Positions 1 to 6,480 of a stretch of 9,073 bases of DNA are shown here, piece by piece. Under the pieces are notes generated by a model. It saw only the letters and a program-made list of their open reading frames with translations, was not told where the DNA came from and ran no database searches. Each line of letters starts with the position of its first letter. The first letter of the stretch is position 1. Made by a program: the position numbers and the translations under genes. The stretch is from Actinomycetota bacterium (lineage in GTDB: Bacteria > Actinomycetota > UBA4738), in NCBI GenBank assembly GCA_005888465.1, contig VAYJ01000069.1, positions 1 to 9,073 of the forward strand, given 5' to 3'.

Positions 1-176
1 TCGAGGTGATGGATACCGCGGGCGGGACGAGGGTCAGGCCGCGCCGCTAGACGGCCGCCGGCGAGCGTTTCGGCGTTCTGTCCGGCATGCTACGGGAAAA
101 TATCCCAAAGTCGCAATATGCCGCCTTGTAGATAATTTCGGGTGATGGGTACGGTGACGCACCCAAACGATCGGTC
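1..176. other. AT-richer left-end stretch with no supported gene
   Basis: No convincing coding sequence is seen in either direction. A plus-strand frame open from the window edge closes with TAG at 48-50 after 15 codons, which is too short to tell whether it is the tail of an outside gene. Bases 80-140 are clearly more AT-rich than the rest of the window. They hold a small dyad, GGGA-aaata-TCCC, at 94-106, nested inside CGGCAT (83-88) and ATGCCG (118-123). Further right, GGGTG at 140-144 can pair with CACCC at 159-163, just after the stop of the minus-strand STAS gene, but the loop is long and no T-run follows in that direction. A weak terminator or regulatory region is possible; none is demonstrated. 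Confidence 0.4.
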
Positions 177-482
177 TTAGGTGCCCCAACCGAGAATCAG
201 GTTCGAGGATCGGAGCACGCCCGTGAGCCTCAGCACGTGCTGGACTTGGGTCTGCGCGTTGAGCAGGATGACGTGGCCGGGGTCGATGGTCTGGCAGAAT
301 TCGATCAGCAACCGCAGCCCGTCCGAGCCTATGAACGTCAACCCTCGCAGGTCGAGCCTCAGGTGCTCAGACGGCATGAGGGCGGGCCAGACGGTCTCAC
401 GCAACAGGGGGGCTGTTTCTAGGTCTAGCTCGCCTACAAGGGTGAAGGTTCGATCTCCAGACCGCTCGACCCCGAAGGCCAC
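177..482 (-). CDS. STAS-domain protein, anti-sigma factor antagonist-like
   Basis: A 101-residue single-domain protein resembling SpoIIAA/RsbV anti-anti-sigma factors, which bind an anti-sigma kinase and so free a sigma factor. Visible family marks are GELDLETA near residues 17-24, LDLRGLTFIGSDGLRLL around 43-59 and the C-terminal segment VQHVLRLTGV. The phosphorylatable serine of SpoIIAA/RsbV lies directly after an Asp (D-S-S/T-G). Here the segment reads G-S-D-G, so the serine (Ser53) is kept but the Asp before it is Gly and the next residue is Asp. I chose GTG at 482 because GAGAGG stands 7 nt upstream and because it leaves 20 residues up to the LD of GELD, as in SpoIIAA. The frame could also open at TTG 539 (120 residues), but that site has no Shine-Dalgarno and fits better as a -35 element. 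Codons such as CTA, GTA, ATA and ACA are commoner here than in the neighbouring genes. No kinase or sigma gene is adjacent, so its partner is unknown. Confidence 0.85.
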   Translation of the reverse strand: MAFGVERSGDRTFTLVGELDLETAPLLRETVWPALMPSEHLRLDLRGLTFIGSDGLRLLIEFCQTIDPGHVILLNAQTQVQHVLRLTGVLRSSNLILGWGT

Positions 483-489
483 GGTCCAT

Positions 490-539
490 CCTCTCGTCGC
501 GGGCACGGCAAGAATGCGCTCGATACGGGTGGAAGTCAA
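490..539 (-). promoter_or_regulatory. Candidate promoter and ribosome binding site of the STAS gene
   Basis: Reading the minus strand, TTGACT (539-534) is followed after 17 nt by CATTCT (516-511), a fair match to a housekeeping promoter, although the first base of the -10 is C rather than T. Transcription would start near 504. The Shine-Dalgarno GAGAGG (495-490) and the GTG start at 482 then follow in proper order. The whole arrangement supports GTG 482 over TTG 539 as the start of the STAS protein. Confidence 0.45.
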
Positions 540-547
540 TGGCCGCT

Positions 548-562
548 GAATTCTTGTAATTC
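548..562. repeat. 15-bp perfect dyad GAATT-N5-AATTC
   Basis: A perfect inverted repeat with 5-bp arms and a 5-bp centre, AT-rich within GC-rich surroundings. It lies between the acyl-CoA dehydrogenase stop and the STAS gene. Relative to the proposed STAS promoter it sits about 8 bp upstream of the -35, roughly where an activator would bind. It could instead be a weak hairpin after the dehydrogenase gene. The short arms mean chance is not excluded. Confidence 0.3.
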
Positions 563-572
563 ATGCCCGGGC

Positions 573-1751
573 CTAGAGCCCCAACGTCTTCGCGATGTTC
601 GCGCGCAGGATCTCGCTCGTGCCCTCGTAGAGCCGCATCGCGCGCACGTCGCGGTACCACGCCTCGATCCCGAGCTCCGTCATGAACCCGTTGCCGCCGT
701 GCACCTGGATCGCGCGGTCGGCGACGCGCCCGACCATCTCCGTCGCCACGAGCTTCCCGAGCGCGGCCTGCCGTCGGCCGTCGGCGCCCTCGTCGATCTC
801 GCTCGCGCACTGATAGACCAACAACCGGGCCTGTTCGAGCTCCGCAAACGAATCGACGATCATGCCCTGCACGAACTGGTTCGCGCCGATCGGCTGTCCG
901 AACGCGACGCGGTCCTTCGCGTACTCGAGCGACCGGTCGAGGAGGTGCTGCGCGAGGCCCAGTCCGCGCGCCGCGATCTGGAGCCTCGCTCCGTTGATCC
1001 CGCGCACGGCCGAGTAGAAGCCGAACCCTTCCTGTCCGAGGATGTTCGCGTCGGATACCCGGACGCCGTCCAGCGTGAGCTCGACCGGATTCTGGTACGG
1101 GGACATCGTCCGCTGCACGCGCGTCACGGCATAGCCCGGCGTGTCAGCGTCGACGAAGAAGGCCGTGATCCCGCCCTTCGCGCGCCTTTCGGGATCGGTC
1201 ACAGCGAACACGAGCGCGAAGTCCGCGTCGGCGCCGCCGGTGATGAAGTGCTTGCGCCCAGTGATCGTCCAGATGCCGTCTTCGCCCTTCGTGGCGCGCG
1301 TCTGGATCCGGGTTGCGTCCGAGCCGGCGCCGGGCTCGGTGAGCGCGAAGCACGTGATCTTGTCCGCCGCCATGAGCGGGTAGAGGTACTTCTCCCGCTG
1401 GGCTTCAGTGCAGTCCATGTGGATGGGGTTCGGCCCGCTCACGACCGGGAAGATGCCCTCGATCTGCGCGAGGATCGAGCCCGTGCGCGCTCCCTCCTCG
1501 TGCAAGAGCACCTGGTCGAGGAGCGAGAGCCCTCCCCCTCCGAGCTCCTCGGGCATATGGATCGCGTAGAACCCGAGCTCGGCGGAGCGTTTGCGGAGCT
1601 TCAGGACCTCCTCGCGGATGGTGGAGAACGTCCCGCGCTCCTGGATCTCCTCACGGTGCGCGTCCTCGATCGGAAGCACCTCCCGCTCGATGAACTGGCG
1701 GAGCGACGCGCGAATCTCGAGGAGCTCGTCGGGGATGTTCAGGAGCGGCAC
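573..1751 (-). CDS. Acyl-CoA dehydrogenase
   Basis: A 392-residue FAD-dependent acyl-CoA dehydrogenase, which forms the alpha-beta double bond of an acyl-CoA thioester and passes electrons to electron-transfer flavoprotein in the cytoplasm. The length matches the family. Landmarks in order are the helical N-terminal domain, ALTEPGAGSD (136-145, signature 1), RVAFGQPI (281-288), and QVHGGNGF with WYRDVRAMRLYEGTSE (349-380, signature 2). Glu376 in YEGTSE corresponds to the catalytic base of medium- and short-chain enzymes. Chain-length or branched-chain preference cannot be read reliably from the sequence. I chose GTG 1751 because GGAGGT lies 9 nt upstream; ATG at 1787 is in frame and would add 12 residues but has no Shine-Dalgarno. 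No CoA ligase, thiolase or ETF gene is adjacent, so the pathway is open. It is transcribed divergently from the methyltransferase gene. Confidence 0.95.
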   Translation of the reverse strand: MPLLNIPDELLEIRASLRQFIEREVLPIEDAHREEIQERGTFSTIREEVLKLRKRSAELGFYAIHMPEELGGGGLSLLDQVLLHEEGARTGSILAQIEGIFPVVSGPNPIHMDCTEAQREKYLYPLMAADKITCFALTEPGAGSDATRIQTRATKGEDGIWTITGRKHFITGGADADFALVFAVTDPERRAKGGITAFFVDADTPGYAVTRVQRTMSPYQNPVELTLDGVRVSDANILGQEGFGFYSAVRGINGARLQIAARGLGLAQHLLDRSLEYAKDRVAFGQPIGANQFVQGMIVDSFAELEQARLLVYQCASEIDEGADGRRQAALGKLVATEMVGRVADRAIQVHGGNGFMTELGIEAWYRDVRAMRLYEGTSEILRANIAKTLGL

Positions 1752-1797
1752 GATGCGGTTACCTCCGTCGATCCGAAAGCTACCCATCGGTAGGATA
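1752..1797 (-). promoter_or_regulatory. Shine-Dalgarno and candidate -10 of the acyl-CoA dehydrogenase gene
   Basis: On the minus strand, GGAGGT (1766-1761) stands 9 nt before GTG 1751 and is the strongest ribosome binding site in the window; it decides the start. TATCCT (1797-1792) is a plausible -10 element that would give a leader of about 30 nt containing that site. No clear -35 is seen at the usual distance. Confidence 0.5.
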
Positions 1798-1816
1798 GCG
1801 CACGGCCTGTGTTCGA

Positions 1817-1822
1817 TAGCAT
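1817..1822 (+). promoter_or_regulatory. Candidate -10 element for a leaderless methyltransferase mRNA
   Basis: TAGCAT fits the actinobacterial TANNNT pattern and ends 8 nt before ATG 1831. Transcription would therefore begin at or next to the start codon, giving a leaderless mRNA. This agrees with the lack of any Shine-Dalgarno before that ATG. No -35 is recognisable. The hexamer is short, so the call is tentative. Confidence 0.3.
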
Positions 1823-1830
1823 CGGGCGCC

Positions 1831-2676
1831 ATGGCTGAACGCGAACCGCAGCCGATCTCCGTCGAGCAGATGTACGCGAACGGGCCCTTGACGGAGCTGC
1901 AGATCGACGAGCTGCTCGACGAGAGCCTGGATCCGCGCGGACCGGACTTCCTGTTCGAGGTCGCGTCGGATCTCGGGGTCGATGCATCCAGCCGGGTGCT
2001 GGACATCGGCTCGGGGAACGGCCGGCACGTGATCGAGCTCGCTCGGCGGTTCAGGTGTCGCACGACCGGGGTCGAGTTCGTGTGGGACAACCTGTCGTCG
2101 GGGTTCCCCGACCTGGAGGATCTGCGGGCGAACGAGCCGGAGGTCGGCGGGATGATCGGCCTGGCCCAGGGGAGCATCACGGCGCTCCCCTTCAGGGACG
2201 GGACGTTCGACCTGGTGTGGTCGCGCGACATGCTCATCCACATCGCGTACCTGCGCGACGCGCTCGCGGAGTGCCGTCGGGTGCTTCGGCCGGGAGGCGC
2301 GATGGTCGTCTTCCAGATGTTCGCGACGCCGTGGCTCGAGCCGGGCGACGCCGAACGCCTGTGGCCGGCGCTCGCCGCTGTCGAGGCGAACACCGATCCG
2401 GACCGCTTCGAAGAGATCGTTGGAGAGGCGGGACTCGAGGTCGAGCGGCGCGAGGAGCTTCGGAGTGAGTGGCGCGAGTTCCTGGAGGAGTCCGGCCCCG
2501 GGAAGACCTCGCGTCAGCTGCTGCACGTCGCTCGGTTGCTCCGCGACGAAGAACGGTTTCGCGAGCTGCTCGGGGACGTCGACTACCGGGCGTCGGTCGC
2601 GGACCGACTGTGGGGCGTCTACCAGATGATCGGAAAGCTCTCGCCGCGCGTGTTCGTGCTCAAGCCACGAGCGTGA
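1831..2676 (+). CDS. Class I SAM-dependent methyltransferase
   Basis: A 281-residue soluble protein with the Rossmann-like methyltransferase fold of the Methyltransf_11 type. Motif I is VLDIGSGNGRH (56-66). An acidic residue at the end of strand 2 (Glu82 in GVEFV) would hold the SAM ribose. ALPFRDGTFDLVWSRDMLIHI (118-138) and the post-motif CRRVLRPGGAMVVF (148-161) complete the core. The C-terminal 120 residues are charged, mostly helical-looking and probably substrate-specific. The substrate is not identifiable. The frame is open further upstream (from 1591), but that part lies antisense to the dehydrogenase gene and lacks any recognisable domain, so ATG 1831 with the motif I spacing seen here is preferred. 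Its last 17 bp overlap the end of the convergent peptidase gene. Confidence 0.88.
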   Translation: MAEREPQPISVEQMYANGPLTELQIDELLDESLDPRGPDFLFEVASDLGVDASSRVLDIGSGNGRHVIELARRFRCRTTGVEFVWDNLSSGFPDLEDLRANEPEVGGMIGLAQGSITALPFRDGTFDLVWSRDMLIHIAYLRDALAECRRVLRPGGAMVVFQMFATPWLEPGDAERLWPALAAVEANTDPDRFEEIVGEAGLEVERREELRSEWREFLEESGPGKTSRQLLHVARLLRDEERFRELLGDVDYRASVADRLWGVYQMIGKLSPRVFVLKPRA

Positions 2677-3781
2677 GCTCGCGGGGCGCCTCGTTCAGCC
2701 GAACGGCGCTGTCCTCGGTCACGGCGACGATGTCCTCGATCCGGACCCCGAATCGCCCCTTGAGGTAGATCCCCGGCTCGATCGAGAAGCACATGCCCGG
2801 CTCGAGCACCTCCTCGTTGCCGCGCACGATGTAGGGCTCCTCGTGCGCCTCCAGGCCAATCCCGTGGCCCGTGCGGTGGATGAACGCGGCGCCGAAGCCG
2901 GCCTCCTCGATGACGTGGCGCGCGGCGTGGTCGATGTCCTGCGCCCGGACGCCGGGGCGGACCGCGTGGAAGGCGGCCTCCTGCGCGCGGCGGACGACGT
3001 CGTGGACCTCGCGCACCTCCGCCGAGGGCTCCCCCACCGAGACGGTCCGGGACAGGTCGGAGCCGTAGCCGCCGACCGTCCCGCCGAAGTCGAGGACGGC
3101 GGGGTCACCGGCTTGCAGGATGCGGATGCTCGGCTCGTGATGCGGTGAGGCGCCGTTCGGTCCCGAGGCGACGATCCAGAAGCTGGCTGCGTCGCAGCCC
3201 TCCTCGACGAGCAGCTCGCGCAGGCGCGCGGCGATCTGCTCCTCGGCCCTGCCGGCGAAGTCCTCCTTCGCGACGCGAGCGAACGTCTCGTCGGCTGCGC
3301 GCCCCGCGCGCGCGAGCAGCTCGAGCTCTCCCGCGTCCTTGCGGATGCGAAGGCGCGAGAGGGTTCGCGCCGCAGAGACGAAGGTCGCGGCGGGCAGCTC
3401 GCGTTCGAGCTCCATGAGGTGCCACGCCCACATCTGGTCGATCACGCCGATCGTGCCGCGCTCGGGGAGGAGCTTGCCGAGCGACGCGTGCATGCTCTCG
3501 CCGTCGCTCCAGGTGACGAACCCGACCAGGTCCTCGGCAGGCGAGGCCGCGGCGCGCGGGCGCTCCAGCGTCGGGACGAGCAGGATCGGGTCGGTGCCCG
3601 GCCGCACCACCAGGGCCGTGAGGCGCTCGAGCGGGGGCGGCCCGTAACCGGTCAGGTACATGAGGTCCGGTCCGGGCGCGACGACGATCGCGCCCAGGCC
3701 CGCGAGCTCGGCCTGCCCGCGCGCGCGCGCGAGCCGCTCGGCGTGGTCGTGGGGCATGGGCCCGATGATACCGGCGCTCAC
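2660..3781 (-). CDS. M24 family Xaa-Pro peptidase (PepQ/PepE-like)
   Basis: A 373-residue cytoplasmic metallopeptidase predicted to cleave the bond before proline in X-Pro peptides or dipeptides. The N-terminal creatinase-like domain covers about residues 10-140 and includes PGPDLMYLTGYGPPP. The pita-bread catalytic domain follows from about 150. All five metal ligands are visible: Asp231 and Asp242 (VLDFGGTVGGYGSDLSRT), His306 (HRTGHGIG), Glu335 (SIEPGIY) and Glu349 (GVRIED). The substrate-site histidines are near 214 (SPHHEP). The start is GTG 3781, overlapping the helY stop by 4 bp (GTGA), with GGAG (3793-3790) 8 nt upstream. ATG 3757 is a possible alternative that removes 8 residues but has no Shine-Dalgarno. 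A dipeptidase gene near helY is also found in mycobacteria (pepE). Whether this enzyme is a dipeptidase or an aminopeptidase cannot be settled from sequence alone. Confidence 0.93.
   Translation of the reverse strand: MSAGIIGPMPHDHAERLARARGQAELAGLGAIVVAPGPDLMYLTGYGPPPLERLTALVVRPGTDPILLVPTLERPRAAASPAEDLVGFVTWSDGESMHASLGKLLPERGTIGVIDQMWAWHLMELERELPAATFVSAARTLSRLRIRKDAGELELLARAGRAADETFARVAKEDFAGRAEEQIAARLRELLVEEGCDAASFWIVASGPNGASPHHEPSIRILQAGDPAVLDFGGTVGGYGSDLSRTVSVGEPSAEVREVHDVVRRAQEAAFHAVRPGVRAQDIDHAARHVIEEAGFGAAFIHRTGHGIGLEAHEEPYIVRGNEEVLEPGMCFSIEPGIYLKGRFGVRIEDIVAVTEDSAVRLNEAPRELTLVA
3718..3731. repeat. Seven-fold CG dinucleotide run
   Basis: An uninterrupted (CG)7 tract lies inside the 5' part of the peptidase gene and encodes an Ala-Arg alternation around residues 17-21. 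Alternating CG can adopt Z-DNA and is prone to slippage, but here it most likely reflects codon choice in a GC-rich genome. Confidence 0.6.
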
Positions 3782-6453
3782 ACGCTTGGCTCCGGGACCT
3801 CGACGCCGGAGTACGCGACGACGTTGCGGTCGACCGCGCCGGCCGCCGCTCGCGCGACTGAGGCGACCGCGGGGTCGGCGACGGCCTCGATCTGGCGAAG
3901 GAGGTCCAAGAGCTGCTTGCAGTTGCGCACGAAGTCACCGGCGGCCAGGCCCGAGGTCTCCAGGACGTCCTCGAGCGACTTGCCCTCCGCCCACGCGAAC
4001 ACCGTGGGGACGAACCCGGCGTCCAGCTCGCGACAGAGCTCCACCTGGTGCTGGTCCTCGACGCGGCGGATCCGCTGCCACGTCTGGGCGAGCGCAGCGA
4101 CGCGTTCGCGAAGCGCGGGCGTGGGGATGTCCGGCCGTTGGGGGACACGCTCGCGCGACTCATGCACGATCGTGGAGACCAGGGCCGCGAGCTCCGACGG
4201 CGTGAGCCCGTCGAAGAGCCCTTCCGCGAGCGCCTCGACGGCCATGATGTCGCCCTCCGCGTAGATCCGGCGCAGGCGCTCCCCCTTGACCGTCAGGCTG
4301 AAGCGCCCGACGTAGCCGAGCTCGGTGAGGACGGCGAGCACGCGGTCGAACTGGCGCCCGAGGGTCTCGGTCCGCGAGCGGATGCGGCGCTCGAGCCCGG
4401 CGACGTCGTGCTCGAGCTTCGACGCGCGCGCCGCCCACCGCTCGTGCTGGGCGCGGTCCGGGCAGGCGTGGCACGGGTGGCGGGCGGCCTTGCGCTCGAG
4501 CTGCACCGCGCGGGCTTCGGCGGCCTGGTCCAACTGCTGGCGCCGCGCGGGCGGGCGATGCACGCGGAGGGCCACGAGCTGCGCGGCCACGTCGCGGCGG
4601 AAGCGAGCGCTGCGGGCGCTCCCCGAGCGCGGGAGCTGGATCCTCGCGACCGGGACGGGCGGGCGATCGAGGTCGCGGGTCGAGAGCCGGAACGCCCGCC
4701 GGTCCTGGGTGAGCATGCTCGGGCGCCCGTCGTGGTTGCCGGTCACCACGGCGAGGCCGGCGCGGCGCTCACCGGGGAGGAAGATCACGTCCCCCGCCCG
4801 GAGGGACTTGAGCGCTCCCGTCGTCTCCTCCTGGGTCCGTCGCGACTGGCCGCGGCGGGGCTCCTCGCGGATCGCACGGGCGCGTTCGCGGAACGCCCAG
4901 TACTCGGCGAAGTCGCCGCGGTCGCACGTGACCTGCGACCGGTAGCCCTCGAGTGCCGCGCGGTCGTGTTCGAGCTCCCGCTCGAGCGTGACGACGCTCC
5001 GGTCCGCCAGGAACTGCGCGAACGAGGAGTTGAGCAGGTGGTGGGCCTCGTCCAGCGAGTACGCGCGGACCAGGTTCACCGCCATGTTGTACGAGGGGCG
5101 GAAGGACGACCGGAGCTCGTACGTGCGGGTCGACGCGAGCCCGGCGACCCGTTCGAACGGCACCTGTGTCTGATAGAGCACGACGGCGTAGCCGATCTCG
5201 TCAATCCCGCGCCTCCCCGCGCGGCCGGTGAGCTGCGTGTACTCCCCCGGCGTGAGCAGCTCGTGGTGCTCGCCCGAGAACTTCCAGAGGTCCTCGATCA
5301 CGACGGTCCGGGCCGGCATGTTGATGCCGAGCGAGAGCGTCTCGGTCGCGAAGACGATGCGGACCAAGCCCTCGGTGAAGAGCTGCTCGACGGTCTCCTT
5401 GAAGACGGGGAGCATGCCCGCGTGGTGGGCGGCGACGCCGGCGGCGAGCGCCTCGCGCAGCTCGAAGAACCCCAGCGCCTCGAGGTCCTCGTCGGGGAGC
5501 CACGACGCCCGGTCGTCGGCCACCGCGCGGATCTCGTCGGCCTCCTCGCGCGACGTGAGCCGGACGCCGGCCTCCATGAGGTAGCGCACGCTCGCGTCGC
5601 AGCCGGCGCGGCTGAAGACGAAGTAGATCGCGGGGAGCATGCCCTCCTCGTCGAGGCGGCGGACCACCTCCTCACGCCGGGGGACGTAGAAGCGGCGGTG
5701 CCCCTCCCGCGGGCGCGGGACGCGTTGCGCCTGGATGCGACCGTCGCCCGCGCGCGCGTAAGCCCGATACCGGATCTCGCGGCGGTCGAGCGACGCCAGG
5801 TACGGGTTCGGCACAAGGTGGCCCTGGCTCGGCACGTGCATGGCGTGGAGCTCCGGGCCGACCAGGTAGAGGTTCTCGAGCGGCACCGGGCGGCGCTCCT
5901 CGATCACCACACGCGTGAGCCCGCGGAGGGCGCCCAGCCATTCGCCGAACTCCTCGGCGTTCGAGACGGTGGCCGAGAGGCACACCACGGCGACCGAGAG
6001 CGGCAGGTGGATGAGGATCTCCTCCCACACGGCGCCGCGGTAGGGGTCCTGCAGGTAGTGCACCTCGTCCATCACGACCAGCCCCAGGCCCTCGAGCGCG
6101 TCGCTCGACTCGTAGAGCATGTTCCGAAGGACCTCGGTGGTCATGACCACCACCGGCGCGTCGCCGTTGATCGAGTTGTCGCCGGTGAGCAGGCCCACGC
6201 GCCGCGCGCCCCAGCGCGTGGAGAAGTCGCCGAACTTCTGGTTCGAGAGCGCCTTCAGCGGCGTGGTGTAGAAGGCCTTGCGCCGGCCGGCGAGCGCACG
6301 CTCGATGCCGTACTCGGCCACCACGGTCTTCCCCGACCCGGTCGCGGCAGCGACGAGCACCGACTCGCCGGCCTCCAGCGCCCCGATCGCCCGGAGCTGG
6401 AAGTCGTCGAGCGGGAACGGGTAGCGCTCCGCGAAGCGTTCGACGCTGGTCAT
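3778..6453 (-). CDS. helY: Ski2/Mtr4-type DEVH-box RNA helicase HelY
   Basis: An 891-residue ATP-dependent superfamily 2 helicase of the Ski2-like group, probably acting on RNA. Motifs in order are Q-motif-like FPLDDFQLRAI (13-23), Walker A ATGSGKT (37-43), Ia TTPLKALSNQK (63-73), Walker B DEVH (129-132), motif III SAT (160-162), FVFSRAGCD (278-286), AAHHAGMLP (341-349), ATETLSLGINMPA (369-381) and motif VI QLTGRAGRRG (407-416). From about 690 to the end the sequence matches a DSHCT-type helical C-terminal domain. Cys510 and the segment HPCHACPDR (659-667, Cys661 and Cys664) are suggestive of a metal site; my recollection is that actinobacterial HelY proteins carry similar segments. ATG 6453 immediately precedes the first motif and no longer form is supported. 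The gene overlaps the peptidase start by 4 bp. Position close to tatC matches Mycobacterium (Rv2093c tatC, Rv2092c helY), which supports the name. Confidence 0.93.
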   Translation of the reverse strand: MTSVERFAERYPFPLDDFQLRAIGALEAGESVLVAAATGSGKTVVAEYGIERALAGRRKAFYTTPLKALSNQKFGDFSTRWGARRVGLLTGDNSINGDAPVVVMTTEVLRNMLYESSDALEGLGLVVMDEVHYLQDPYRGAVWEEILIHLPLSVAVVCLSATVSNAEEFGEWLGALRGLTRVVIEERRPVPLENLYLVGPELHAMHVPSQGHLVPNPYLASLDRREIRYRAYARAGDGRIQAQRVPRPREGHRRFYVPRREEVVRRLDEEGMLPAIYFVFSRAGCDASVRYLMEAGVRLTSREEADEIRAVADDRASWLPDEDLEALGFFELREALAAGVAAHHAGMLPVFKETVEQLFTEGLVRIVFATETLSLGINMPARTVVIEDLWKFSGEHHELLTPGEYTQLTGRAGRRGIDEIGYAVVLYQTQVPFERVAGLASTRTYELRSSFRPSYNMAVNLVRAYSLDEAHHLLNSSFAQFLADRSVVTLERELEHDRAALEGYRSQVTCDRGDFAEYWAFRERARAIREEPRRGQSRRTQEETTGALKSLRAGDVIFLPGERRAGLAVVTGNHDGRPSMLTQDRRAFRLSTRDLDRPPVPVARIQLPRSGSARSARFRRDVAAQLVALRVHRPPARRQQLDQAAEARAVQLERKAARHPCHACPDRAQHERWAARASKLEHDVAGLERRIRSRTETLGRQFDRVLAVLTELGYVGRFSLTVKGERLRRIYAEGDIMAVEALAEGLFDGLTPSELAALVSTIVHESRERVPQRPDIPTPALRERVAALAQTWQRIRRVEDQHQVELCRELDAGFVPTVFAWAEGKSLEDVLETSGLAAGDFVRNCKQLLDLLRQIEAVADPAVASVARAAAGAVDRNVVAYSGVEVPEPSV

Positions 6454-6460
6454 CGGCCTT

Positions 6461-6466
6461 AGTGTA
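6461..6466 (-). promoter_or_regulatory. Candidate -10 element for leaderless helY transcript
   Basis: TACACT on the minus strand fits TANNNT and ends 7 nt before ATG 6453, placing the likely transcription start at the start codon. It lies in the 27-bp gap between the hydrolase frame and helY. A weak AAGG is also present before the ATG, so ordinary translation from a read-through operon mRNA is possible too. No good -35 is visible. Confidence 0.35.
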
Positions 6467-6480
6467 GGGGCGGGTTCGGC

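Noticed and set aside
3..50. A possible C-terminal tail of a plus-strand gene ending with TAG at 48-50
   Set aside because: Only 15 codons are visible and they match nothing I know; without the sequence to the left it cannot be supported.
565..572. GCCCGGGC palindrome after the dehydrogenase stop as a terminator
   Set aside because: It has no loop and no following T-run, so it cannot form a normal intrinsic terminator hairpin.
699..1793. A 364-codon plus-strand frame opposite the acyl-CoA dehydrogenase gene
   Set aside because: It has no domain or plausible start signal; it is a shadow of a gene with clear catalytic signatures on the other strand.
1788..2393. A 202-codon N-terminal extension of the acyl-CoA dehydrogenase
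   Set aside because: It is antisense to the methyltransferase, is Ser/Arg-rich without a domain, and the GGAGGT site marks a start at 1751.
4048..6462. An 804-codon open frame on the plus strand opposite helY
   Set aside because: It lacks any recognisable domain, is rich in Arg, Ala, Glu and Val and mirrors the codon structure of helY. Long antisense frames are common in GC-rich DNA.
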